Source of the DNA: Stomorhina lunata
Lineage: Eukaryota > Arthropoda > Insecta > Diptera > Rhiniidae
Assembly (NCBI GenBank): GCA_933228675.1
Contig: OW121743.1
Span: 516,001-580,000 of the forward strand
DNA: 64,000 nt
Direction of reading: 5' to 3'
Below the pieces are notes generated by a model that saw only the letters and a list, made by a program, of their open reading frames with translations, was not told where the DNA came from and searched no databases. The position numbers were made by a program, and so were the translations under genes. The stretch's first letter is position 1. The number at the start of each line of letters is the position of its first letter. This document shows positions 36,222 through 49,937 of the stretch, piece after piece.

Positions 36222-37118
36222 CTGGCCAAATCGCCGCATTCGATACTGATGAAAATGTAAGATATTTTACAAAAATGTATAAAAGATACATTTAGGATAA
36301 TATATAACATGTATCGTCATCTAAAAGACTAAATAACCTATCTCCAAAAATTTTAAAATTGAGTTTTTTTATGGATTATTATTCCCTATATCATAATGTA
36401 AATCTGTGAAAAATTTTGAATATCTAATATCACAAATGACCAAATTATTACAGTTTTGTACCTAGAGGACCTTTACGCACTTAAGAAAGATAAAACTAAT
36501 CGCGATAAAAGTTAAAATTTGTTGCATAGTGTAATTTAAACAATCATTAAGTACTTTCATTTACTTAAACCAGTAAAAGAATCTATAACTGTTATTATTT
36601 AATTTATATAATATTTATATGTATAAAAAATTGTTCATTCGTACTAATTAGTACTGCATAGGTATTAGTAGATAGGTTACTTTGTTTCAGATTTTTGCAA
36701 TTCCAAATAACCTAAGTGACATAACATAAGCTGTGTTTAGAAAAACAAAATTTTTTCAACCGATATATATTTCTGGTTTTATTTTAATCTGAATACATAA
36801 TTTTCGTTTAAATATTCCAAATAGTTCCAATATTATAACGTTTTTTCCCTCTCCTGTAAACTTTTGAAAACTGTAGATAGGTTATTTCGTCTTTTAGGTA
36901 ACGATATACTACATTGTAACATATTTGTTAAAAGTTTCCTGATAGTAAAATAATTTCATTGAAACTAAATGTTTTGACACACAAACGGAAATGTTAAGGT
37001 ATCAAATTGTATAAAACTTTTTCCAAATAAATTATTTTGAAAATCCCTAAGGTATGTTACACAATATTTGCTTTAAAGACCGAATTTTCGATCGATGATG
37101 AATGCTACGATTTGGCTC
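36222..37118. mobile_element. GGGGCC-ended MITE, copy 3 (enlarged)
   Basis: It begins TGGCCAAATCGCCGCATTCG and ends AATGCTACGATTTGGCTCC. The right 250 bp match copy 4 (CCTGATAGTAAAATAATTTC, CCCTAAGGTATGTTACACAA). At about 0.9 kb it is three times the usual length, so it probably contains a nested insert, which was not identified. Confidence 0.65.
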
Positions 37119-38496
37119 CTTCTTCTTCTTCTGTTATCCTTGACACCCAGTGAAGCATAGGGCCTCATTGGCCCCTGTAATCCAAATTTAAAAAAAAAAA
37201 AATTTCGACATAAATAAAATTAAATAAAATTGAGAAAAGTCCATATACATTTGTTTTGTGTGTTTTAAAAATACCGCTATGTGATTCATTTTTATTTACT
37301 TACTTAAAGTTTTCGTAAAAGCGGTAAATTTTCTCTTTCTTTTCTCAGCTCTCTCACAGTTTCACAGTCTCTTTGGTAAATCGAAAAAGTTTATTTGTAT
37401 TTGTTTTAAAGTTCGAAAAAATATATTCTATTCTATAATATTTGCTTAAGTATTTGTTTGTTTGTTGGTGCTAGTATTTTTGAGTAAAATTTTCGTGTTC
37501 TTGTTGGTATTTTGTTATTGTTGTTGGTGTTGTTGGTGTTCTTGTATTGCTTTCGTCATGACCTTCATGACTCATCGTTGCTGTGGGCTATGGTAGGGGC
37601 TTAAAGTACTATATGACGTGACCCACCGCCAATAACACCACCTACCAATAGGGGTTTCCCGACCGTTTCTCAAAACATACAGGTGTTGTTTTAAGTTTTT
37701 CTACCCTCCACCTAAACCTTTCAAACGTTGACAGTCTGTTCTTTGGCCTGCAAATTATATGGCGTGCGTGTCTCTTTTTATATCGTCGAAAAGAGCAAAA
37801 TTAATGGCTTTGAATAAAATGCGTTGTACTAGAAGTTAACTAAAATTAAATGCAAATAAAAAGTGAAAATCATATTGTGGTTTTATTACTTTGCCTAAAT
37901 GGTTAATTATTGTGTTACAAACTTATTTTATTACAAAGGATGTTGGAAATATTGTATTTATTAGTTTTTGGTAGTTAAACTGTTGATTTAACGGAAACCA
38001 TCAAATGTAATGCCATAAACGATTTGTTGGAAAGACATCGAAATAATTAAAGTGTTACATTTTGTAGGGTCTAAGGATAAGTAGGGTTTTGTAATTCTGT
38101 TCAAATCGTACGTGAATCAATTCATAAATGATTTGTTTTATATATTTTATATCAAACAATATCTAGTATGAAAAGTAACATTAAAATAGAGAATTGTAAC
38201 AGGATTTGCAAGCAAGTTTTAAAAATTTTGTATGTTTAATATTTTCGAAAATATAATGAATTTTAAAAGTAAAGTCAACTTTTAGGATTTTGGCTTCGTC
38301 AGATATTTTTGCCATTTACTTTAATTCAAACACAGAAAAGTATTATCATTTTAAATATTATAAGGGGAAAAAGGTTAAATTGTATTAAAATTTAATACAA
38401 TTTTATAGTTTTCACAAATTGTATGTCTCGTTTTGCAAAATTCTCTAAAGCATTTTCTGTAGTTAACTGATTTCGTTTGGGTTTTTCTTAGAGAAT
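37119..38496. other. AT-rich non-coding stretch
   Basis: A slightly less AT-rich patch at about 37540-37760 was read in all frames without finding a convincing exon. Nothing else is visible. Confidence 0.35.
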
Positions 38497-39220
38497 CAAC
38501 TGGTGATTGTTAGTGGTTTTAGAAAGCAGTTGTTCCTACTTTTCTAATTTCAATATAACCTTAATTAAGCTTAGTTTAAAAAGTGTTGCCTACTTTCCGA
38601 CTCTTCAATTTTTATCATTTTTATTTTCTTTTGAATTCAATTGAAAAAATTCTTTAATTTTGATAAAATATTATTGATATGCTTTAATTTCCTAAGAAAT
38701 TTAATTTTATTTGATAAATTTCTCTGGTGATCGTTAATGGTTTTAGAAAGCAGTTGTTCCTACTTTTCTAATTTCAATATAGCCTTAATTAAGCTTAGTT
38801 ATAAAGTATTGCCTACTTTCAGGCTCTGAAAAACTTTTTTATAATTTTTATTTTTTTTTATTCAATAAGAAAAGTTATTTAATTTTGATAAAATATTATT
38901 GATATGCTTTACTTTTCTAAGAAATTTAATTTTATTATATATATTTCTCAATTTTTTTGTCCGTCCTTTCTTAAAATTTATCGAAATTCAGTCTTAATTA
39001 AGCTTAGCTTAAAAAGTGTTGCCTACTTTCAGGTTCTGAAAAACTTTTTTTATAATTAATATTATTTTTTTTATTCAATAAGAAAAATTCTTTAATTTTG
39101 ATAAAATATTAATGATATGCTCTAATTTCCTAAGAAATTCAATTTTATTTGATATATTTCACAATTTCTTGGTCCGTCCTTTCTTAAAGTTTATCGAAAT
39201 TATAAATTTCGATACAAAAT
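38497..39220. repeat. Three diverged tandem copies of about 215 bp
   Basis: CTTAATTAAGCTTAG recurs near 38561, 38785 and 38994. Each occurrence is followed by GTGTTGCCTACTTTC-like sequence, a T-rich tract and TTTAATTTTGATAAAATATT. The first two copies also share TTTTAGAAAGCAGTTGTTCC. The third keeps GTCCGTCCTTTCTTAAA, which is repeated once more at 39171. Confidence 0.85.
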
Positions 39221-41744
39221 ATTACATGATATATAAATTGTATCATTTTGTTAGTATATTTAAGTCATTCCTACATATGTATTTATGTTGATTTGTTACG
39301 TTATGATATTTGTGTCTCTTTTTGTAATTGAAAATGATGAAAACAATGTTTAATTATACAAAATCAAGTAATGATTACATCTAAACAAAAAATCAAGCTA
39401 AAATTTATCATATAACATAATCATGGAACTAACGTGATCATAACTTTTAATGTTGCATCCAAAATTGATATGAAAGCTTAACAGTAACATTTTCACGAAA
39501 CGAATTTTTACATTATTTTATACTAATTAAGAATTATTGATTGCTTTAAAATGTAGTTTAAAGCTACATGCATACTTCTACAACATTTTGCACAAATTAC
39601 TTAATAACTTCTTTCAAGTCCTCAAAACTCTTATATCAAATAAATCCTAACGTTTAGTCAACTCATTAAAAAGAAAACAAGAAAAAAGCTTTCCATTTAA
39701 GCCACCTCTATCTTCAGTCAACTCCACCATCATAAAATCAAGTTGCTTAAAAGGACTTCTGGCAAATATCAAAAGTTAAAAGTAGTAGATAGTGGTAGTA
39801 TGAGTAATATGCTTTTAAAATGAACAATTTACTCTATAATTTTCTTCTTCTTAAGTAATAATAAACTCCCTTTCTCTAAAAATATTTTCTCGTTTTTTTG
39901 TTGTTATTGTTGTTAATGTTGCTTTATAAGTAAAAACATTATCAACACTTTATTTGCGAAAGGCAGGAAAAATTTTAACAAACATTTACATATGTATGTA
40001 TTTAGGTATGTATGTATTTGTGTTGTAATATATTGCAGAAAAAATAGGACTAAAAATACCTTGAAATATACAAAAGTTTTTTTTTGTATTGAAATAAAAG
40101 AAAAGTAGTAGCAGCAGCAGCAGTAGAGTAGCAGCAACTTCTTAACAACATTTGTCATTCAGACTTAAATAATTTCAACGGCACGTGCATAATCACAATG
40201 TTGAGATTTGCAACAGCTGACAAAATGTAATGAAAGTCCTGGCTGAAAGGAAGTTTATCATGGCAAGACATATTCACCATAACATGTCCCGGCATATACT
40301 CACTTGCAGTTTGTAGAGAAAAAAAAAAAAAAAAAAAATGTAAAATCTTTCATTTTTCCCAATGCTTTCTTCAAGATACAAAAACCCGGCCTTAGGCCGT
40401 AATGATGTTTTTGCTACTACTTCGTCTTATAAAAGACATCATTAATCATTAGCACAGGAATTGTCATTTATGGCGTTTGGAAAACCTTTTTCTGCTACTT
40501 TCGTTTTTAAAGCCCTACAGATAATTTACACACTCCCCTAGTAAATTGAAAGAATTGTATATTTTTATTTTTTTTTTGTACAAATATCAGACAGTTTTGT
40601 TAAGAATTTGTGACATTTTACGTCAGTTTTTTTTCGTTATTTTATTTTAAATAAGAGGATTGTTTTGCTGTTTTGGGAGACATTTTGACCAGATAAGTTT
40701 GTCATTGTCTAACCCTTGGCATAAATAGATTTTTTATCATTTTTCCAGCAGTCAAAACTCATCACCTCATTATAAATTTTGTTTCTTTTTTTAAAGTGTA
40801 ACTTTTTTTTTACTTTGGTCTGCAAACTTTAAACTCTTAGAGATAAATGTTGTTGATTTCATCACTTGGCTAAAGTTTTCTTCAGTTTCTTATTATTTTC
40901 GAAAATTTCCAAAATTATATACAACCATTTTGGTGGTGCTACTGTACGATTTGAAACAACTTTCACCTCCCCCGAAATTGCTTATTTATTATTCATGAAA
41001 TCTAATATTAACATAAACATTTTTGTGTCATTTTTAACATTTTATTTTTCAAGAAATGTGTAATTTTTGTTGTTGCTCAAGTTTGGTTTATGACTGAGTT
41101 TTTCTTTTTGCTTCCTAACATTTTGCCTTCTAATAATTTTGATCAAATTACATTGCTCTAACCTTTTTTTATTTCTTGGTTACCAAATTTGCTGGCAGAA
41201 CATTTTTGGTAAATTCTGGTACCTTTTTAATAATAAATGTGAGATTAAATAATTTGATATGCTTCTTTACGAATAAATAAAAAAATAATACATTTTTCTT
41301 GAGTCTTGTACGAACGAGTGTTCAGTTGCTTGTCGATATATGGAAGACAATCATATTTTTTTTCGGGGGAATTTTATTATAAAATTTTTTCGCTTTTGTA
41401 TTTTTGTTATGATGAAATACTAAAAATGGTAGCATCAAATGCTAAAAATAAGCCTTAAATTAATGTGTTGTAATTTATAAAACAGTTTTAGGGTTTTATT
41501 TTTGATAAAATTAGCCTTCATTATTCTCAGACATTAGAGCATTTAACTTGTAATTTTTAGAATTTTTTTAAATTAACTTCAAATGACAGAGATTAGGAAA
41601 GAGATTTGTTTAAATTATATTTTAAGATATTTTTATATTCTTTATTGCTTGTATACACATGGAAAACGCTCTATTTTAGCTATTTTGTTTTAGCAGAGAA
41701 ATTTTTTAAAATTAAATGAAATTTCATTTTATTTCATCATTACA
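39221..41744. other. AT-rich non-coding stretch
   Basis: No gene was recognised. The minus frame 39913-40158 (81 codons) is low complexity. A poly(A) run lies at 40320-40338. Confidence 0.4.
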
Positions 41745-41998
41745 AACCCAAATTCAATCCCCAGCCAGACCCACTTGAAAAAAAAAAATAAATTTTCAAA
41801 ATAGCGGCGGTTCACCCCATAACTCAACTAGCCACTGGTAATTGAGTATTAGGGTATATAAAACTTCTCTAAATAATGCATTTGCCGTTCGGAGCCGGAG
41901 TTAAAACATAGGTCCCTTCCAATGAGTCTTAAACTAGAATCGGATGAAGCTCATTGTATGAGAGACAATTGGAATGTTGTATATATATATAATAGTTG
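41745..41998 (+). mobile_element. tRNA-related SINE, second copy
   Basis: A B-box-like AAATTCAATCCCC at 41750-41762 is followed by CAGCCAGACCCACTTG, AGCGGCGGTTCACC, CCACTGGTAATTGAG, GCCGTTCGGAGCCGGAGTT and CTAGAATCGGATGAAGCTCA. These are the reverse-complement counterparts, in order, of the 34.4-34.6 kb copy. It also ends in a short TATATATATA tail. The 5' end is truncated or decayed. Confidence 0.8.
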
Positions 41999-42030
41999 TT
42001 TTAAAGCGTAAAAATAAAAATTACAAAGAA

Positions 42031-42334
42031 GCTGAAGAAAAATCGCGGCACTCGATATCGATCGAAATGTAAGTTATTTCAGAAATATTTGTGTAGAATA
42101 CTTTTAGGATAATCTAAATAATATATAACATCTAAGGTTCACTGCATTGTAACTTATTTATTAAAAATTCCTTGATAGTAAAAAAATTTCATAATATTTT
42201 GACAAACTAAATATACAATTTTATTAAACTTTTTGCAAAACAAATTATTTCAGAAATCCCTAAGGTATGTTACACAATATTTACTGAAATGTCTGAGTTT
42301 TTGATAGATATCGAATCCGGCGATTGGGCCCCAG
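42031..42334. mobile_element. GGGGCC-ended MITE, copy 4
   Basis: The left end is decayed (CTGAAGAAAAATCGCGGCA, then CTCGATATCGATCG). The right end is ATCGAATCCGGCGATTGGGC followed by CCC. The interior is colinear, in reverse, with copy 6. Confidence 0.8.
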
Positions 42335-42404
42335 TATATAACAGTTTTTTGCATCGGATCTGTGAAATATTTTTGATAATCACTAATAAAGAGGTCTACA
42401 TAAC

Positions 42405-43375
42405 AGTTGTGCTGATAAGTGAGTAACCCGATACATAGATGGGGCCACTTGTATTTAATCCATGTAATTTTTAGTTAGTTAATACCTTCAAGAAATAAAT
42501 GTTTGAATTAGTCTATAAGATAAGATTTTGAGTAAAGCAGCTTTAGCTAGATTGAAAAAAATAAAACTTGAAAACCATTATTCGCACTTTGCGCCCAGAA
42601 AATCAACCTTCATGAAGTTGTTTGCTTTAAAATCTAGAAAGAATCTAAAATCCGAATCTAATCACATCAAAAAATAGATGACCGTAATGCATTCACAGCC
42701 ATCTAATTCATTTGCTATCGCTAGTTATAAGAAACTAAATTCTATCGAATTTAGTATTTTGCTCTTAATATATCAAAGCAATGTCCATGATGGACATATC
42801 AGCATTGAATAATTGGGTATGAAAAAGATCAGTTTAAAGAAGCTCCGAATGAGCTCACAATCGACCAAAATAACAATGACATGATAATTCTGAGCTGTTC
42901 AATAGTAATAAATGCAAATTTTTGCATCAATATTTGACAAAACATAAACATTGCTCATTTTAAACCTAAGTCCAATCGACAGTCTGCAGAGTGGACAGCG
43001 CCTGATGAACCAACTCAAAAGCTTTTAGGGATGCAAAGCTTTGACAATAGTATTTTGAGATCTATTATTTTGGAAATGAAGAAACCATCAAAAGCGACTA
43101 TTATATATCACTAGTTGAAAAAAAAAAACTACTTTTTGATCTAAATTCATGAATTGCGAATTGCTTCTGCATTCTAGACTTTTCCTAGATCTCGCTCCTA
43201 TAGCCTTTTTCCTGTCATTTGATTATCACTGCAAAAAAATTAAGTTATCTGAAACAGAGTTTTTTTTTTTTAAACTAAAGACAAGTTATATTAAAAATAG
43301 TATTACCGCTATATTCATGGCATCCTTCTCAAAGGTAAAAATTTCCTTGCCAACCTAGAACTTAAAAGTTTTTTG
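42405..43375 (+). pseudogene. mariner transposase relic
   Basis: Short runs of a mariner-family transposase survive in order on the plus strand in shifting frames: LGMKKIS near 42818, LTIDQ near 42859, FKPKSNRQSAEWTA near 42957, HEL and LPHPP-like traces near 43150-43180, and LDLAPIAFFLSFD near 43188. In intact mariners the last block is SPDLAPSDYxLF, which carries the final catalytic Asp; here that position reads I. Many stops and frameshifts are present. Terminal repeats were not found and the limits are approximate. Confidence 0.75.
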
Positions 43376-46300
43376 TATAGTTTCCCAATGACATCAAAAA
43401 GGCGTAATGTTTTAATTTTTAATATTTTTACAACATCCCAAACATTTCTTTTGCCTTAGTTTATTTTTAAACAAAATTTTTTTACTTTTCTTTTTTTTTT
43501 GTAAGAAATTTGAAATTATCATAAACTGAATTAAAATCAGAGAATCATTATTCATTTCTTAACACATGTTTTTAAACGTTTTAAAATAAAGGCAAAGAAA
43601 CAGATTATTCTAGCAGTTACGCGCTAGAGTTTTTCTTTAGCTTTTGCCACAAAGTGTTTATGCAAATGAGTCAAATGTGAAAAAGTTCATATAAACAAAT
43701 ATTTAAAATTTTTGTATACGATGTAAAATAATGAAAGCAACAAAAAACAGTTGAAACTTAAATATTTGAATATTGAAAAAGTTTATGATGTTGCAAAAAG
43801 TTACAAAAGCGTTTTTATGCAAATTCTTCTTGATGTTTTGTCTTGTTTTCTTCGACACTTAACAAACGCAACATATTAAATATTTTTCTTCACTTTTTGT
43901 TTTACGCCGAAGAAAAACAAAAATAAAAGAAAATACATAACAATAAAACATATGTTAAGAACAAAAAAAATATTCATACTTAGATATATCTACTCGTACT
44001 TAGGCGAAAAAACTTGCTCATAAAATTAAAAAATAAATATAAAACTGATTTTTTATAGCCAGTTTTTGATTTTATTACGGTTTGAAAACATTAAAAGTAT
44101 AAGGGGATGAGTCTAAGGGTTCGAGGCTAACAGAAGTTGGTTTGAGAGTTTAGGGGTGTTTGAATTGGAAAAAACAAAAACATTTTAAAGATGTTGGTAA
44201 ACATGTTGTAGTTTTTATTGTTTACAACTTTCCACTTGACAGGCGTGTAAAATATGAGCAAGAAGAAAAAAACTTATGCTTCTTTCCACTAAAACTTAAC
44301 ACTTTCTTTTTGAAGAATCAGCTTTTAGATAGTTTACAGCCAAAAGATAGACAGGATGAGTGTTACAATGAATCAGTATGTCCCTCGAGTAACCAAAGAA
44401 AAACACTCAGTCATGATAAAGAATGAAAGGAATCTACTGTAAACATTATTCAAAACTTAAAGTGATAAACATCCGTGTATTCAAAGTGAAGAAACACATA
44501 CTTACATATATTACTTTGTTTATAGTCATAGTTTTAGACGAGTGGATATCATATGGGAAAATTTTCAGATTCAAGGCCCTTTAACAATCCTTCTTTTGTG
44601 GTAACAGATGCTAGCATTGAATGAGATCTTTTGGGAATTCATATTTTTATACTCATCCCTACCATGAGGGAAATGGTATTTTATGTTAGTATTCTAATAT
44701 CTAGAGATATTGGTCTGATACCCTCATTGATATTTGGAATTACTACCTGATTGATCATAGCTCCTCTACAAGAACTTTAGTAAACATGACATTAATGAGA
44801 CGAAAATCACCAAATTACTCATAAATCTAAAGAAAGGTTTCACAAAAAACTATTTACTACAATTATAAATAATTGTAAATAAATTGGGATCTTAGTGCAA
44901 TACACTACAGTAAAACTTTTTAATTAAATGTTTGATGTCCCAAAATTTTGAAAAACCTTTTAAGAAAAAATTTGTTTTTTGTTGCATATATAACTTTTTG
45001 TGTAAATTATAATTAAAAAGACGATGTCAAAATTATGTCACGAAAAAGAAGAATAATAACTGATCAAGCTTAAGCTGACATTAAAAAGAAAACGTTAAAA
45101 GATGATGATAATGATTATCAAATTGCCGCTTGTGTTATATAAACCCCACATTAAACTTTAAGAATAGAAATATTAAATAGAAATCCCGATTTTTTGTGAC
45201 AAGGCATATTTACAGTTTCTTAAAGGAACACTAAAGAAATTCGTTGGCATATTTTGTACATCAAAAGGCCTTTAAGGTCGAAGCCTTATGGTATTAATAA
45301 TTTAAGTTGCCTGAACATGTATTTGTTAATGCATCTGTATAAATTCCACTTCAGTTCTCATCCAGTTTTTGCTGAGAGAAGACAAAAAAACCCAGAAAAC
45401 ACTTTTGAATTCTTGGCGTTAATGTGTAAACATCAGTTTAAGCCATAATGATCAAAAAGAAAATTAGAAAAAAATTACAAAAAAAATATGTATAAGACCT
45501 AAAAGACTCATATGAGCATTTTGTCATTATTATTCTGTAGGTTTGAAATACATATCTATCATTAACTATAAATGGCCCTCATTTAACGGCATTAAAGTTT
45601 CTTCAAAGGGGCTATATTTAATATATGTATATTATTAAATCATGTGGCAAACTGGAAAAGTAAGAAACTTCAAACTTTATATAACAATAAAAAAAAAATC
45701 GAAGCAGGAAAATTGTCCCTCAAACAAGGACAATACTTATTTGTCGTGCATCTGTATAGCTCTTAAACTTGAGCTAATAGCATCAATTCTGACAAAATGT
45801 GTTAGGATCGAAACAGGAGATAATTTCTTAAGTAGGATGAGGGCAAGGGGAGATCCACTTTTCATTCTGTGTAATTTTTCAGCTATAAAAGTTATAGTCT
45901 TCAAAGATTGGACAGATTTCTTATTTTTTTATGAGACTTGAAGATTAAATTTAGTAACCTTTAAATTTATTGAACTTTTACTAATGAATTTTCTTCTTAA
46001 AAAATGGAATTTACAATAAATTTTGAATAATAATAATAACTAAATCCTATAAACAGGGTCTAAGTGTATTTCTTTATATATATTTTAATGTCTCTTTAGG
46101 TGTTTGTCATGGTATGAGTTGTGTTGAACATTATAAAAGATTTCCTTTTTTTTTGCACTTTTCTTTGTATGAAAACAAAGCACCCAAAAAATACACAAAA
46201 AAAAACCGTTAAAGTGTTAAAAAAGGGGTGCATATTTAATTTTTTATAAACAATAAATAAAATAAAACCAATATAACAAGAGGATAAGAAACAAATAAAA

Positions 46301-48574
46301 AAAAACATGGATCAAAAACACTTGTAAATACCAGTGAAATGACAAATTGGTTAAGAAAATCGCGAGTCACACTTGGGGTCAATATTTGAAACATTGTATG
46401 AGATTAAAGAAATTTTTTGTTAAAGAAAAAATTTTAATTTATTTTACTTTTTTTAATGTTCTAAGAAAAAACTTATTAAAAAAAAGGGATAAATTTAAAA
46501 CTTATTGATTTCATCTTTAACATGTCACACAACCCTCCTTATTTAATTTTAGAAATTTAAATAAATTTTCAATTCGTTTCGGTATTTCGCTATAACTTGT
46601 CTTTGTATGAGAATTTAGTTAATAACAAATCCAATGGTTTTTTGTTGACGGAAATCATGTCTTATTTGTTGGCATCAATGATTTTTGTTACGTTTCCTTG
46701 GTTTTTTTCATTCTTTTTTTTTAACCAGTAGAAAGTAGCAATAATTTTGCTTTGATTTATTTTTTCTTAAAATTCAGACAACGTTTTAAACACATTTACG
46801 CGTGGTTGGATTTTATGTCTGTATTACTTTTTTTCTTTAATACTTTTTTCACTACTCCTTCATTTTTGCTTTTGAATAAAGAAAAAGTGTTTAATAAGAA
46901 GGAGTTTTTTTGTGATTTTCCAGCAATGTCATGACTTGGGCGTAATGCCAATAATTCAAATGTTAATAATCAAGAAAAGAAAGAGTTTTGCGGAGACTTG
47001 ATTTTTAAAGCCTTTAAGGAATATTTGATTTTTTTCTAGGTTTTCTTGGTTAATTGGAGCATTAAGAGTAGCAAATAAATGTTAAATCAAAAAGAAAACT
47101 TTATATTAAAGCTGAAAAGCCTTACAATACTCATACCAATTTACCATAATATAGAAAAGAAAAAGTTTTTATTTTCAAAGAAAATCATGTATTGTAGATA
47201 CAGATATTTTTGTACGTGATGTTTAACCTCAATAATGTCTACCCTTTTATTTCTTCATACTAAAGAAAAACCATATTAATTTGTTTTTAATAAAAATCTT
47301 GTTTGAGTTTCAAACAAAATTGATAAATTATTATAAAATTCACACTCATATCGAAAATAGAAGGAACCCTTGTTCAGTATTAGAAAAACACGCCCTCTAA
47401 TCAATTGCAACACAAGTAAAAACTATAATTTTATTTTTATTACATTGACTGGCATTTAGCCTTTAGGGAGACAGAGAGAAGGACATGATATAAAATATCT
47501 ATAGAAAAAAACATTCATTGAATTGTAGGAAAATGCTTTAAAAGTGTTTGTAATACAAAAAAGAAATTCTTTCAGTGGCTGAGTGTTTGTGAGTAGTAAA
47601 AATACGCAGCCTAATCAATTCCACGCTAATTAACAAAACTAATCCATTTAGTTTCTATTACTTTGTTCAATTTACTTATTTGCCTCTGATTGTCTGTCTG
47701 ACTGTCGGTCTGTTTGTCTATGTATAATTGGTTTGTTGTTTGCGCTTGAACTAACTCAGACAACTTTAGCACCTGTTCACTTGCGACATTTTCAATCATG
47801 ACTAATTAAATTATATTTAGTCTCAGCTAATTAATTATGTTACACTTCAGAAATTTTGTGGAAGTTAGTTCCGATATTTATTGTGAGATATTATGCTATA
47901 GGGTGAAATCAAAATATTTCGAACAAAAATTACGAATTTTGAACCTCACCATCTCCGATTTTGCTAGCTCATACAGTTTTTAAAGTTCCGAAAAATTGTG
48001 AATTTAGCTTTCTTTTCGTTTTTTTAAAGATTTTTTTCTAAACACACCCGTTTTATATGCCTATAACATTTAATAAGGTTATCGGATTTTTATGAGACCA
48101 GGCTCATACTTCAGCTTAAGTTCTGTAGGCTTATATAATTTTAATTTAAAAATGTAATCATGCATTGGAGAACAAAGAAGATCAATTATGTCATTGACTT
48201 AAGGATATCTCAAAAAAAATGACTTCCATTTTCTTTGTCCTTCACACAAATATGGATTATAGTATTGATATCGAAATACAAGAACCAAAAAAGTGCGCCC
48301 ATGAGGGGATCGGAAAATAATAGACTTTTTGTAAAGCAACTCATATAAACATATAAAATGGGTAAGTTTTCAAAAAAAAAAAAACCTTGAAAAGAAACGA
48401 ACATTGGACCGCCATAAAATTTTAACTAAAGCAAAGTTCAAAACTTTAAGGAACTTTAAAAACTGTATGTAAATATATACAAAATTTTTCCAAATTGAAG
48501 ATAGTCTGGTTCAGTACGTGTTCGAAAATGTTTGATTTGACTCTATACTACAAAAATACATACATTAATTGCTT
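43376..48574. other. AT-rich non-coding stretch
   Basis: Frames of 88 codons (44160-44426) and 99 codons (45642-45941), both plus strand, show no domain, codon bias or splice context that supports a gene. Nothing else is recognised. Confidence 0.35.
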
Positions 48575-48692
48575 TTTAACCCTAAAGTATGCAACACAAT
48601 TTGTATCAAATTCTTCTGCCTTTAAAAACGTTTTTAACCCTAAAGTATGCAACACAATTTGTATCAAATTCTTCTGCTTTTAAAAACGTTTT
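48575..48692. repeat. Two tandem copies of a 58-bp unit
   Basis: AACCCTAAAGTATGCAACAC begins at 48578 and again at 48636. The copies differ by very few bases through TTCTTCTGC and TTTAAAAACGTTTT. Confidence 0.93.
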
Positions 48693-49153
48693 AAAATACC
48701 AAGGAAGGGTAAAATAAAGTTAAGTTTAAATGAGTAAGAGTGTATTAGAGATATGTATCATTGAAAATTATTTGCTCAAAAGACCATTAATACAAAGTAC
48801 TTCTTTACCACTATTCCCTGGAGATATTTGCATCCGAAATGTAAAATTTTCGATGATGGCATGTGTTATATAAGCCTAGGGAGCCGTATGGTTTGTGGCA
48901 ACGATGATGCCGTTAGCACAAATCCACTCCAAATTTGAATTTTTTGGGATGCATTGCTTCTAAATTCGATTGGCTGAAGATTAATTTTTAAGTACGTTAT
49001 CCGAAAAAACCTATTTTTGTAACTCAATTTTATGATTTTCCCGTGTTGTAAAAAACAAAACTAGTTTGACAGATGTGACTTCAACAAAATGTTCGACTGT
49101 CGACTGTCAAAGTTCAAAGAACCTTAAAGTATACAGTACAATTTTATTCTAAC

Positions 49154-49937
49154 CTGGGGCCAAATCGCCGCATTCAATATCAATCAAAAATTTAGATTTT
49201 TAAGCAAATATTGTGTAACATACGCATTTCATTTACTTATAGGCTGTTCACTTAATCATTTCCCATATAAAGTCATTTTAAATAAATAGTAAATATTTTG
49301 TTTTAAATATAAATGGTTATATCTTTGCAACGACGCCATCTAGCGAGTTTTCTTTTATAAACGCCAAATTACTGTGAACCTTTATGATGATACGTTTAAA
49401 ATTTGTTTTCAAACGATTAAGCGGATTGATCATGAATCGGTCAGTAACTCACACGAACTGGTTTTTACATATAGATCAAGGATGCCCAAACCGTATGCGC
49501 TGGGTACTCATTTGTTTTTGTAAAAGCTCAGTAGCCAGCACTAGCAATATGAGATATAGAAACAACTTTGTCTTGCTATTGTTTTTTGTTGTTCTTCATT
49601 GTATAAAAGCAAGTGGAAAGTAATAACACTTTCGTATGGTTTGCTCGTAAGCATTGACGATAGCGATTCTCAATGAAGATTTGTGTAGCGTATGATATTG
49701 TTTTTTCATTTTTTTTGCGTATGATTTCGTTTTTCCTTTGTATGCTTTAGTTTTTACAACAAAAAAATTTTAATAAAAATTTGTTTTTCTTTAAATGTAT
49801 TTGTGTTTACTATTCCACAAGGAACTTTTGATATTGATATATTATTTAGATTATCCTAAAAGTATGCTTCACAAATGTAGCAATATAGAAATATTTTATA
49901 TTTCGATCGATATCGAAAGCGGAGATTTGCCCCCTGG
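49154..49937. mobile_element. GGGGCC-ended MITE, copy 5 (enlarged)
   Basis: It begins CTGGGGCCAAATCGCCGCAT. It ends ATCGATATCGAAAGCGGAGA followed by TTTGCCCCCTGG. The right end matches copy 6 (GATTATCCTAAAAGTATGCT). About 460 bp of unrelated DNA sits inside, including a patch near 49330-49530 that is less AT-rich than its surroundings and may be another transposon fragment. Confidence 0.7.

Noticed and set aside
45642..45941. 99-codon plus frame
   Set aside because: No recognisable motif and no supporting context.
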